Source of the DNA: Axinella damicornis
Taxonomy: Eukaryota; Porifera; Demospongiae; Axinellida; Axinellidae
DNA length: 64,000 nt
Direction of reading: 5' to 3'
NCBI GenBank assembly: GCA_963931865.1
Contig: OZ007505.1
Span: forward strand, 558,001 to 622,000
Shown here: positions 9,930 to 32,800 of the stretch, one piece after another
Layout: the number at the start of each line of letters is the position of its first letter
How positions within the stretch are numbered: the stretch's first letter is position 1
Program-made: the position numbers and the translations under genes
Notes under the pieces: generated by a model
Database searches by the model: none
Seen by the model: only the letters and a program-made list of their open reading frames with translations
Told to the model about the DNA's origin: nothing

Positions 9930-11786
9930 TTATGTAAGTGACTCTAACCTGGCTTCGGCTGATGGGTTTCCGATGCACATAGCACTACATGTTCCTGCTA
10001 CAATCCTACAAGCAGTCCTAGCAGAATCAACAGCCTTAGTTACATCTCCAGTGTTTCTATACCAGTCTGATTCAATGACATAGTAGAGATGCTGTGACTG
10101 CTGAGACACAAAAGCAAAGTCACGTTTGCATGCGTCCAGCGACTCTTTTGCTTTCAGGAGATTCTCTTTGTTGTCTGTGACCCCAGCATTGTGCTGAGTG
10201 GAGCCCATGTACAATTGTGCTAACCTGCAATGTGACTGAGGCACAACAGATTGCCTTGCAATATCACTGCTTTGACCATGGTCAATTGCGCAATGGAAAG
10301 ACCATTCAATGGTTTGAGCGTCTGCACCCACTGCCGAGGTATTGCATTCTAGTAGGATGCAGCCATTCACATAATGTGCAATAGCAGTGTCCAGCCCTGG
10401 TTTCACACTCTGCAGTGCTAGCAGTGCTTTCATACTATGGTCCTTTGCTCTGCTGTAATCGTTCGCACATCTGTAGAGATCTGCTAGAGTGTGATGACAT
10501 CGTCCAATAATGAAGTATGCATTACTACCTGGAATATCAGTACACACGTCCAGTGCAGCAGTCAAAAGTTTCACTGCCCTGTCATTCTGCAGTTGTTTTC
10601 TGAAGATAAAACTGCGAGCAAGTTCAATTTGGTAAAGGGCCTGCAGTTCAAGTGGTGAGTCCGTCTGAGCTATTGCCTCTTCAGCTTCCATCTGTAGCTG
10701 TTGATGACCATCCCTGTTGTGGTGTAAAGTGTAAAATTTCTCCATCAGCTCGGCATAGCGATCACCTTCCAAGACTCCATCTGCTTCCAACCATAGTGTC
10801 TCACGTGCTTTCTTTGCATGGGTGAATGGAACCAATTCGTCATCACTAGTCCCATCAGTCAGATACTCTTCATTCTTGCGCTTATGTGCCTGACTGCTGC
10901 TGCCAACACCATCTTCATCTTCAGAGCTCACAACTGGGCAGCTGAGGGACAAGTCAAGGTCTCCAAAAATGTCCTGAAACAGTTCACGGTGAGTAATATG
11001 GTCATCTTCAGCACGCATACATCTGACAAATTGACTATGTGCCAAAGGTCCCTTTGTGTCCAAAATGAGAAAGAACTTCATCGCTCTATGTTGTGTTTCC
11101 TCGTGTCCTAGCAGCAGTATCTCTGCTTCATCATCGGTCAAGAGTTGCGTTTTCCTATGGATATCCATCAAGGGCAGGTAGAAGGCCTGCTTAAGGTGAG
11201 GTATAAGGCATGTAAGATCTATACCCTTAATAAAAAGTACTAGATTGTTTTTAATGCGTTTTTTGCATTCTGCAGAAACCTTCAGCTCAGTTTCTGGTGC
11301 ATATTGTCTTCCCTCAAGCAAAGAAGCGATATAGGTGTGCCCCATGTGGCTCGTCTCGCCTTTGATACCAGTGAAGAATGTGCTGAAACCGTTTGGCTTC
11401 GCCGCAAGTGAATCAAGAACGCGAGACGTTTTCTCTCTATTGGGAGCTCCGCTAACAACACGTTCCTTTTGTTCGTGGCTCAACAACCCCTCCTGGATCA
11501 AGTATGACGACAGTTCCGAAATATTTGTGTACATCTCGATGTCTTTGCGATGAAGAGTAATCCTCTCCGCGATTTCTCCGTTGACATTGCGAGTAGCAAC
11601 GGCTGTAGATTTACTACCGGTTTTGTCTGAACACTGGTCAGGCGACTTGTGCTTTACAGGCGGTTGTCTTCGCTTCGTTCGGGAGCGTGTAATGGGCCGA
11701 TTTTTCGACGTGGATTTTTCATTGCGGCCGCGGCGATGTTCCCGCTTCTGCCTCTGCATCGTCCATGGACCATGGCAATGTCGCAA
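9930..11786 (-). CDS. tandem-CARD protein with C-terminal TPR-like region, copy 3
   Basis: A 618-codon intronless frame. The N-terminus is strongly basic (RQKREHRRGRNEK ... RSRTKRRQ), compatible with nuclear targeting. CARD 1 (LSSYLIQEGLLSHEQKERVV ... GETSHMGHTYIASLLEGR) and CARD 2 (KTQLLTDDEAEILLLG ... SQFVRCMRAEDDHITH) are close to those of copy 2. The C-terminal half has TPR-like helices (RCANDYSRAKDHSMKALLAL). Start is uncertain: M10 (11759) is also possible. Copies 2 and 3 resemble each other more than copy 1 (shared GxSKVLDSLAxKPNGF-type segment), so copy 1 is the older branch. Confidence 0.7.
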   Translation of the reverse strand: MRHCHGPWTMQRQKREHRRGRNEKSTSKNRPITRSRTKRRQPPVKHKSPDQCSDKTGSKSTAVATRNVNGEIAERITLHRKDIEMYTNISELSSYLIQEGLLSHEQKERVVSGAPNREKTSRVLDSLAAKPNGFSTFFTGIKGETSHMGHTYIASLLEGRQYAPETELKVSAECKKRIKNNLVLFIKGIDLTCLIPHLKQAFYLPLMDIHRKTQLLTDDEAEILLLGHEETQHRAMKFFLILDTKGPLAHSQFVRCMRAEDDHITHRELFQDIFGDLDLSLSCPVVSSEDEDGVGSSSQAHKRKNEEYLTDGTSDDELVPFTHAKKARETLWLEADGVLEGDRYAELMEKFYTLHHNRDGHQQLQMEAEEAIAQTDSPLELQALYQIELARSFIFRKQLQNDRAVKLLTAALDVCTDIPGSNAYFIIGRCHHTLADLYRCANDYSRAKDHSMKALLALQSVKPGLDTAIAHYVNGCILLECNTSAVGADAQTIEWSFHCAIDHGQSSDIARQSVVPQSHCRLAQLYMGSTQHNAGVTDNKENLLKAKESLDACKRDFAFVSQQSQHLYYVIESDWYRNTGDVTKAVDSARTACRIVAGTCSAMCIGNPSAEARLESLT

Positions 11787-12836
11787 GCCAAACTTATTTC
11801 CACCCCAAGGTAGGTGACTCCTGCTTCGCTTCTTGCATCATGCTTTGTTTACATTCCATACTCTGGAGTCTGGTTCCCATGCACTTCTATGCCACCAAAC
11901 AGAATGACAATTTGAAGTGTCCCTTGCAGTGGCATAGGACTTACTCTACAATAGGGGGTGCACCATGCGAGATGAACTGGTAAATGGATATGGGACCTTG
12001 TAACACTGAGTTCATAACTGTTGCGTTATAATCTAGCTAGGTCTTGCAGGAATTTAAATTTTGAAAAGGTGCCATGCATAGGATAAACTATGAATAGCCG
12101 GTAGCCATGATAACAGTACTGATAATGAATACGTTTCTCCAGCAGTGGAACGAACCAGCCAGCAGAAGCAGTGACTTGTGATATACATCCACACTTAGTT
12201 GGTGCTGTAGCACTTTCTGTTTCAGGTAGTAGTATAATCTGAAGTCAGCAATTGCTCATAAGGAATGTTGCATCCAGAGTGCACCAGATCAAAGGAATTA
12301 CATACCAGACAGTGCACTATTAGATGTAAGCCTGATGGTTGTGAATACCAATTGTGATAAACAAACACTATTGTACACTTGCTTCAGCTTCTGCTTGAAT
12401 AGGGCCTATAAATCCACCCCTGCATATGGGCCTATTGAGCTTGAGACTGCTGGTCTGAGATGGCGCATATATTAAATTGAAGGTTCAAGCAGCAAGGTTT
12501 CTGACACTACACACCTGTCACCAGAGACAGAATAGTCTACATCTCTGGAGTCAGACATGTAGCTAAGTGGCAGTACATGTGGATCTAAAGTTACTCACTA
12601 GTACTTGCAGTAGAAGTGCTTTCCAACTGCATGCAGGCGAGGGCAAATTGTGTCTCGGAATGAGGCTAGTGCTGTATAGTCCCATTCCTGGCCCGCACCA
12701 TTTTCCACCATTCTTTGTGCAACCGAGAATGGCATGTGCCTGGGAACGAAGCTAACTCGGCTACTCAAGAGCATGATTGTATTCATCTTCAGAGGTTACC
12801 ATAGCAACTCTTTATCTATTCATAGTTTCTACAGGA
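11787..12836. other. intergenic, no gene seen
   Basis: No coding signal with splice support was found. Degenerate pieces of the gaggcta/ctcgttcc element family lie near 12655-12760. Confidence 0.5.
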
Positions 12837-13077
12837 GACAACCACAGGTACTTGTTGCAAGTGGACACTTCTAAGGGCCTTCCCACACCCTAAGGAGGAA
12901 GCGCTATAGGTACCAATTTGAAAAACACTGGTTGCCATGCAGTCAATGATGCTGGGGCTCGTGGTCCAACACGGCCTCATCCCAGGTACCAAACAAGTGC
13001 CACATGCACTGCTTGTCCAGCACTAGCTGCCATGTCTCTACAAACCTCACATTCTTACAGCTCCAACAACTTAGTAC

Positions 13078-13080
<3 letters not shown>
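12837..13080 (-). pseudogene. decayed copy of an ORP exon and its flanking intron
   Basis: Minus-strand reading gives CMWHLFGTWDEAVLDHEP, matching VRHLFGTWHEAMFCGEP of the real ORP exon at 16218-16362. The adjoining intron also matches (caagtggaca...tcccacacc..aaggaggaag here and at 16090-16140), so this was a DNA-level duplication. The copy lies downstream of the ORP stop and lacks a clear acceptor and the CIWKAG end. Confidence 0.75.

Positions 13081-13111
<31 letters not shown>
13081..13111. repeat. (GT)n microsatellite
   Basis: About 15 GT dinucleotides, next to the decayed ORP exon. Confidence 0.9.
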
Positions 13112-13114
<3 letters not shown>

Positions 13115-13727
13115 CATGCGTGCATGTGATTGTGTGTGAGCGGCAGCTAAAATTGTTTTCAATGTTTCCATTTTGGGACTTGACAGGTGATGTTTTCACA
13201 TTCAGGGATTGTCAACATGCAAAGATGTTTTTGTACACGAGGTCATGTCACCATGGATAATGCTATAAGTGATAATCCATGATGTCACATGTTACCTCCA
13301 AATGCCATGCTGTTCTGGAGTAGTAATTATACCAGTTTGCAAGTCTGTTGCCCAATGGTAGGCCATATGGTGCAGTGCGTATGTGCTTTACACACTGCAG
13401 TATTTTGTGAGTGTGTTGTGTGCTGGCTGAAGTTCCAGGCAAATTGGCCCACCTGGACTACAAATGAAAATTTTAACCCATGCATGAAATAAATTATAGC
13501 AACTATTAGAACGTGGAATTAGACATGCAGTGCCCAGTCCATATACAAGGTCATGTAACTATTTGTCTCCATTCACTCAGACAATTTCTTCAACTAACCG
13601 ATAACTTTATTCCTCTTCATTGCTGCTCAAGAATACATCACTGCTACTCAAAATGTGACTGTATCATCACACAAAATACGGAGATTTGGAAAATAAATTT
13701 GCATTGCTAAATTCAAAACGTCAGTGA

Positions 13728-25519
<11,792 letters not shown>

Positions 25520-25679
25520 TAACAGCTATCAGATTTCATACTGGGTGACATCGCTATGATTTGTACACATGCTTATGTCATATGTCATGACATACTGTCA
25601 CAAGCGAACCACTGGGGAATTCTTTCAACTCAAGAGTCGGGAGGACCCCACTAGGGATTGTTTATCACTAGCCTGGGAC

Positions 25680-25732
25680 TAGTCTCGTTCCCAGACCCTC
25701 TCAGCGCATATGAGGGTCTGGGAACGAGACTA
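25680..25732. mobile_element. 53-bp hairpin element with exact 9-bp target duplication
   Basis: Inverted repeat tagtctcgttcccagaccc ... gggtctgggaacgagacta, flanked on both sides by gcctgggac (25671-25679 and 25733-25741). Confidence 0.85.
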
Positions 25733-25819
25733 GCCTGGGACGAGACGGGAGCTGCTTATCACCTAAGTTAACACCACCCTGGCTGAATCAAAGTAATGTC
25801 TGTCAGTACTACTGGGATT

Positions 25820-26428
25820 TTAACCCTTTAAGCCCCATTGACGTCTATAGGCGTCATTTAGACCCTATGCACTTGTAGGGCTTCTCGCCAATCCAAAAAG
25901 AGACCAAAAAGTCTTCAGAGGGCCTAGGGACGACTTTAAGGCCCGAACTCAACAATTTGGTCAGATTTCGGCGCGCCTCCCCCACTAAACGTACAAGCGG
26001 GGGGGTTTCGAAGGGGGGGCGGCAGCCCCCCCTTCGGGCTGTCGCAGGCGTTTTTTGATTTTAATGAGATTCATTGACCCGAGAATTTTTGATTCTAATG
26101 ATATTCATAGACCCCACCCAGGGCCTCAAGAAAACCTGCAAATTGGTGGTGTAAGGTGTGCCATCAGTCAGATCTGGCCCAAGTTTAGGGAAATGCTGGG
26201 CGAAAATCCGGCTGACATCCACCTTTGACCTCCGATTGCTGGCCTTGTGGGGGGTCATGAATATCATTAACGGTATTGCCAGAGGGGTCTCTCCATGTGT
26301 GCGTGCCCCACCAAGTTTGGCCGCTGAGGAGCGAATGCTGTGGGAGAGGAGTACCTACGAAAGTGGTGTGCGCTGAATGCATGAAAATGTGTTGTCTTGG
26401 TGGGAAGAATTCGGTGGTTAAAGGGTTA
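25820..26428. mobile_element. ~609-bp element with TTAACCCTTTAA ends, copy 1
   Basis: Begins TTAACCCTTTAAGCCCC and ends GGTTAAAGGGTTAA. TTAA at both tips with CCC/GGG next to it is the pattern of piggyBac-type elements. It contains a G/C-rich hairpin (ggggggcggcagcccccc near 26018). Only a 68-codon minus-strand frame is present, too short for a transposase. Confidence 0.8.
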
Positions 26429-26543
26429 ATATGTGCATGGAGAATCAATGAATCTCATTAAAAATCGGCAAACCATCCCAAACTGGCACACAGTGCAAGT
26501 CTAGGCCGTTTTGAGGGCCCATTCTCACCAACTATGAATCTCA

Positions 26544-27153
26544 TTAACCCTTTAAGCCCCATTGACGTCTATAGGCGTCATTTAGACCCTATGCACTTGT
26601 AGGGCTTCTCGCCAATCCAAAAAGAGACCAAAAAGTCTTCAGAGGGCCTAGGGACGACTTTAAGGCCCGAACTCAACAATTTGGTCAGATTTCGGCGCGC
26701 CTCCCCCACTAAACGTACAAGCGGGGGGGTTTCGAAGGGGGGGCGGCAGCCCCCCCTTCGGGCTGTCGCAGGTGTTTTTTGATTTTAATGAGATTCATTG
26801 ACCCGAGAATTTTTGATTCTAATGATATTCATAGACCCCACCCAGGGCCTCAAGAAAACCTGCAAATTGGTGGTGTAAGGTGTGCCATCAGTCAGATCTG
26901 GCCCAAGTTTAGGGAAATGCTGGGCGAAAATCCGGCTGACATCCACCTTTGACCTCCGATTGCTGGCCTTGTGGGGGGTCATGAATATCATTAACGGTAT
27001 TGCCAGAGGGGTCTCTCCATGTGTGCGTGCCCCACCAAGTTTGGCCGCTGAGGAGCGAATGCTGTGGGAGAGGAGTACCTACGAAAGTGGTGTGCGCTGA
27101 ATGCATGAAAATGTGTTGTCTTGGTGGGAAGAATTCGGTGGTTAAAGGGTTAA
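26544..27153. mobile_element. ~609-bp element with TTAACCCTTTAA ends, copy 2
   Basis: Almost identical to the element at 25820; I noticed one difference (caggcg versus caggtg near 26051/26770). About 115 bp separates the copies. The near-identity suggests recent duplication or gene conversion. Confidence 0.85.
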
Positions 27154-27199
27154 GAGGCATTTACTGCCAATTGCACATCATAGTGTCGCAAAATTATAT

Positions 27200-28420
27200 A
27201 TCACGATAATGTCACCCATGCACAATACAGGCCAGTACGACGCTGGGAATAATGTCACCCATACACAATACAGGCCAGTATGATGCTGGGAATAATGTCA
27301 CCCATACACAATACGGGCCAGTATGACGCTGGGAATAATGTCACCCATGCACAATACAGGCCAGTATGACGCTGGGAATAATGTCACCCATACACAATAC
27401 AGGCCAGTATGACGCTGGGAATAATGTCACCCATGCACAATACAGGCCAGTATGACGCTGGGAATAATGTCACCATGCACAATACAGGCCAGTATGACGC
27501 TGGGAATAATGTCACCCATACACAATACAGGCCAGTATGATGCTGGGAATAATGTCACCCATACACAATACGGGCCAGTATGACGCTGGGAATAATGTCA
27601 CCATGCACAATACAGGCCAGTATGACGCTGGGAATAATGTCACCCATGCACAATACAGGCCAGTATGACGCTGGGAATAATGTCACCCATACACAATACA
27701 GGCCAGTATGACGCTGGGAATAATGTCACCCATGCACAATACAGGCCAGTATGACGCTGGGAATAATGTCACCCATGCACAATACAGGCCAGTATGACGC
27801 TGGGAATAATGTCACCCATGCACAATACAGGCCAGTATGACGCTGGGAATAATGTCACCCATGCACAATACAGGCCAGTATGACGCTGGGAATAATGTCA
27901 CCCATACACAATACAGGCCAGTATGACGCTGGGAATAATGTCACCCATACACAATACAGGCCAGTATGACGCTGGGAATAATGTCACCCATGCACAATAC
28001 AGGCCAGTATGACGCTGGGAATAATGTCACCCATACACAATACAGGCCAGTATGACGCTGGGAATAATGTCACCCATACACAATACAGGCCAGTATGACG
28101 CTGGGAATAATGTCACCCATACACAATACAGGCCAGTATGATGCTGGGAATAATGTCACCCATACACAATACGGGCCAGTATGACGCTGGGAATAATGTC
28201 ACCATGCACAATACAGGCCAGTATGACGCTGGGAATAATGTCACCCATGCACAATACAGGCCAGTATGACGCTGGGAATAATGTCACCCATACACAATAC
28301 AGGCCAGTATGACGCTGGGAATAATGTCACCCATACACAATACAGGCCAGTATGACGCTAGGAATAATGTCACCCATGCACAATACAGGCCAGTATGACG
28401 CTGGGAATAATGTCACCAAT
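27200..28420. repeat. 43-bp minisatellite, about 28 copies
   Basis: Unit gggaataatgtcacccat(a/g)c acaatacaggccagtatgacgct. Variants (atacac or atgcac; gatgct; acgggcc; a missing c giving caccatg) recur in the same order near 27265, 27525 and 28125, which indicates a higher-order repeat. Confidence 0.95.
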
Positions 28421-29270
28421 GTGCTCTTGCTGACAACACAACAGCCTCAAGCCAAATCTCAAGGGAGAATGCCACCATCTAAGCCACTGTTCTACCAAGG
28501 TAAAGCGGCATGATGCCCCATCCTGGAGGGCGACCACCCACTTCCTCTTTGGGAGCACATCTTTGTCCTTACATGGCACAATTTCAGCCACAATATTGAA
28601 CTTTCTGGACAATATCATTTCTGGCATGCGGCATAGTAAGCTGGCATAGTAAGCTTGTAAACCCTCACCTCGGTACCCCTTCCCAATACATCTTCTAGGG
28701 AGCCGTATGTACATGATACCATAGGTGGGTGTATCCATCCGCTCGTGACGTAATCACGCAAGTTCCCTATTTGTTTGCCACTTAGCAGCAGTGAGCATTG
28801 GATACCATCAGTCTGCTTATTTACACCCATAATAAGTATTTGACACATTCCTCATGCATCGCCACATACACAATATGTCCCAGTCCAAAGGTCGCTAAGG
28901 TGTGGAATGAGGCTAGTGTGTGATGATGTCATAATGAGTTTACTTGTAAGTATGCAGCTATGCAAACTACATTGTGTTTCAGGTATCAGCATGCACTGCT
29001 CACAACCATAGTCAAGCACCTTCGCAGTAAGGAATGGGCGGGGCCACAAGGCATTTCTGTACATGCTACATGTCAAAGAAATCCAGCAAATTATGGCAGA
29101 CTTTCAACAAGCGAAACTGCTCAATGAATGTCTGACCTACTGGTGCTGACCTGTGTTCCAGACACAATTTTGACCGTATTGCCAAAACTATAAACAATAA
29201 AACAAAGGATCCATACGTGATGGGGTTCAACGTTCATAAGATCCTGGTGCTCTTTGCACACATCACTAGC
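28421..29270. other. intergenic, no supported gene
   Basis: A 122-codon minus-strand frame (28370-28738) runs into the minisatellite and has no recognisable domain or splice context. I see nothing else. Confidence 0.5.
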
Positions 29271-29273
29271 ATG

Positions 29274-29651
29274 TCAAAAAACAATGTAGAGATCTAGATG
29301 TATGTACGTCCAGCATACACACAGGTGTTCAGTGTGAGCGCTAGACACACCCCCTAGTAACCTAGCTGTTGAGGGTTTGTCTGCTCTGCGCATCAACCAC
29401 GGCACAGACTGATATGCAAACCTTCGCACAAAAGCAGTTTCAATAGTTTCGTTTCCAAGCCACGAAGGAGGAGGGGAAGTACTTCCCCCGTCCTTCTCGG
29501 CGTGGAACGAGGCTAGAGCTTCAACAGTGAATGCGTTTACCCTGGAGATGTCAAGGGGCGCCGGAGCCTTCAGTTTGGAAGGCGTGGACACATTTCTGGA
29601 CAACTTCTTGCTCGCTTTCTTGGCTGCAACTGGCTCCACTTCTCCCTCCAT
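29274..29651 (-). CDS. hypothetical small gene or first exon, with inserted element
   Basis: The frame begins MEGEVEPVAAKKASKKLSR and continues PAPLDISRVNAFTVEALASF. It starts 198 bp after the GT47 stop on the same strand. I do not recognise it. After ALASF the frame passes through an inverted-repeat element (29450-29515, tagtttcgtttccaag ... cggcgtggaacgaggcta) with similar flanks (cagtttcaa/gagcttcaa), so the downstream residues are probably element-derived and the true exon may end earlier. A low-complexity open frame without function is the alternative. Confidence 0.35.
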   Translation of the reverse strand: MEGEVEPVAAKKASKKLSRNVSTPSKLKAPAPLDISRVNAFTVEALASFHAEKDGGSTSPPPSWLGNETIETAFVRRFAYQSVPWLMRRADKPSTARLLGGVSSAHTEHLCVCWTYIHLDLYIVF

Positions 29652-29848
29652 CCTGGCCTGCCCTCCGTATAGCGCGTACGACCACGTGTGCAGGAAAATT
29701 CGGAGGAAATGTACGGATAATTAACCGGAAACATGTATGATACCGTCATGGGAAAATTTCGAAATTTGATTCTTGTGAAATGGAAAAATAAAATTAATTT
29801 GAATCTCAGAAGTGATGAACAGCCAAACAAGTGTCTAATGGGGTGATG

Positions 29849-32800
29849 CTACACCAGCGGGTAGGCGACTGAGTCCACGGGCAGCATCCTTGGAAGTGTT
29901 CTCCTAACATTTCTCTTCTGCCAGAGTTCAAACAGAACGGCATGGAAGGCATCGTAGGGCAGAGGAGGACTGTGCCACGTCAACTGGTGGTATACCTGGT
30001 AACAAGAGTGTGACATGTATGAAGGCCAGGGCAGAATGTCCACAATCATACCTTATTGTTCTTGCTAGCGGACAGATCAGCTCCTAACTCTTCTCACTGT
30101 CAGAGTGACTAGTGCACTGACTGTCAGAGTGATTTAAGGTAGCATTATACCTTTACCGTTAGGGTACCTTTAACCGTCGGGGCCCCGACGGTTAAAGGTA
30201 ACCTAACGGTAAAGGTATAATGCTACCTTAATGGACACCCACCTTCTGAATACTGGTCTGCATTTCCCATACTTGCTGGTCCGGGATAGAGAGGAGGATT
30301 CTCTTTAGGTCAGACACCTTCAGAATATAGACAACATTGGCAGCTGTTTATCACTACACAATACACATGGTATCCGGCAGATAGGACAGCTTCCTGCACT
30401 GATGAGCTATGCTATCAATAGACTTTGTTTTTCATGACTACATGTGCCCATTGGCAGTTTCCCTAGGGAAGTAATAATCTGATGCCGATATCCTATTCTC
30501 AGCAGCGGCACTTTATAACCCAGGATACCTCTCTCGACTATACTGCACTGGCGGAGTCCAAACAGCTGCACTCAGACACCCATCTGTTCGAGCTGCAGTA
30601 TCCATGATTCCACTCTCCCTTCCTCTCCTCTCCTCCCCTTGCCTCCCCTCCTCCCTCCCTCCCTCTCCGCCTCTCCCCTCCCTCCCACCTCCTTCCTCTC
30701 CCCTCCCTCCCTCCCACCTCCTTCCTCTCCCCTCCCTCCCTCCCTCTCCGCCTCTCCCCTCCCTCCCACCTCCTTCCTCTCCCCTCCCTCCCTCCTCCTT
30801 CCTCTCCTCCCACCTGTTTCTCAGCCACAGACACAGCTATGGACTCCCATCGCACCAGATCACCCAGTGGAGGGACGTAGTGGTCGGCAATTATCACTGG
30901 GATGCACCCAAACCAGAGGGCATCCATGAGGCGAGGGCTCCAGGCTTTGTTGCCACGGGGACACAAGCAAAACTTGGTTGTCTTTAGGGCCCTGAGTGTA
31001 AAAACAACAGGTTTGTGCCATTTTAATTCCATCCCACTCAGAGGATTCTACCGCCAGCCATCAGGGCAGCAGCACCTACCTCATGTAGTCAGCATCACTT
31101 ATGTAGCCCTGCACTAGATGAAAGTCCGGGTCTCTGCCAAACCTCTCATATACCTTGGGACGAACAGGACCCCTATATGGCAAACAAGATTGTAAGAGTA
31201 AAAAGCATCTGTACCTGCTTCAGTGGCTCGTACTACATGGTACGACTCACCTAGCTGGGTGTCCAGCCATGAATGCCAATTTAGTCCTAACGATGGGGTC
31301 AAATGCAGCCCCTCCCTGACCAATCACAGCCCAGTCAACAGTACCTCGGCCAGGATGGGGGGGCAGTGAAATATCCTTGTGGGGAATGAACGTTAGCTCC
31401 GAGTAATCTGCTGTATTGACCAATCCAATTGCATTCTTCCACAGATCAAAGTCTGCCAGCTTTGCCACTTCTGTCCCCATATCATGAGCGCAGATGTAGA
31501 GGTGGTCGGCCCCCAGGCTGGCATTCCAATAGGGGTAGTCGCGCCGTATCTCATCAAGCATTCTCCTAGTCGTCTCAGCGGCTTTTCTGATTCCTAAACC
31601 GAGGTCTGGGACGGATTTGCGATAGGCTGTGCAACGTGACGGTATGAAGAAGAAGGTGGCCTTACTGGGGTCCTGCAGAGGAGGGAGGGAGACTGAAGGG
31701 GGTGTGGTCACAACTCTCAGGAGAGCACTATTCATACCCTCGTTCTGAACTTGCTCTTGGCCAGCAGGCTGATGAACAGGTGCTCCACTCCATACTTGTA
31801 GTCGTCATAGGAAGGCATGTTCAGACCGGTCCTGGTCTCATACATGTATCTACACACACAGTTAAGGCAAAGCAACAGGTACGAGGGCAACTAGGGTTCC
31901 ACTGATAGTGGTATCGGTCCCGATATCAGGTATCGGCTAGCGGAATTCTGCGTATACTGATGATTTGATTGCCGTATGACATGCATCGGACTGAGTACAT
32001 GCTCGAGGGAGCACCCAGTGATGCGCAGGCAAGTTAAGAGAGAGTTTGGGAGCATATCTGATGCGATGACAAAAGCCAGGCTTGTTGTAAAATTCGTGAA
32101 GAAAGCTTTTCAAGGGTATATTGAGTACAGTGGTATCGGTATTGGTCTATTTCCAATAAACTGGCCCAGCCTAGACCACTGCTGGAGCATGACACAGTGA
32201 CTGGGTACTTGTGATGAGGCCTGACAAGGTACTCAGTTCAGTGTGTTCTAAAAATCCCTTGTCTTGTGGTTTGTTTGTTTTTCCCCTCTCTTGTATTTTC
32301 ACTTGTAACATGTTTGGGTAAGTTTGGCTGTTTACTGTAAACACAGCCAGCGGAGATGAACCTGGTGACCTGGGATTGCAGACAAAGTCAGACTTAATTT
32401 TGTGAATGCTAAAATGTCAGGGCATTCTGAGATACACCCTGACATACACGCCATTTGAATTTGACAGGAAATTCTCTGGTTACCAGATGTTATTATGAAG
32501 CACACCAGTTACTGAGCTGCAAAAGGAAGTACCAGTATGCACATAGAACTAACTGGAGTGGCCACCCCTGGAGCTATCGTGTTCAACGGTAATGCTATGT
32601 GCTCAGTCATGTGACAAGGATACATTTTCAAGTCGTGTTCCATTGCATCATAGTCGTCCAGATGCCTCTGGAACAGCCCGGCACTGTGGTCCTTCACCAC
32701 CTGAGAATAGACAGCAGCTGGATAACACTGGACACTCCAGACAGCTTAGACAACCGCTGTGGTAGACTTTACGATAATGATGTCCCGTGAGCGTAGTCTC

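Noticed and set aside
27200..28420. Regular 43-bp repeats resembling a CRISPR array
   Set aside because: Units are contiguous with no unique spacers, in an intron-rich eukaryotic context. It is a minisatellite.
28370..28738. 122-codon minus-strand frame
   Set aside because: It ends in the minisatellite and shows no recognisable domain or splice context.
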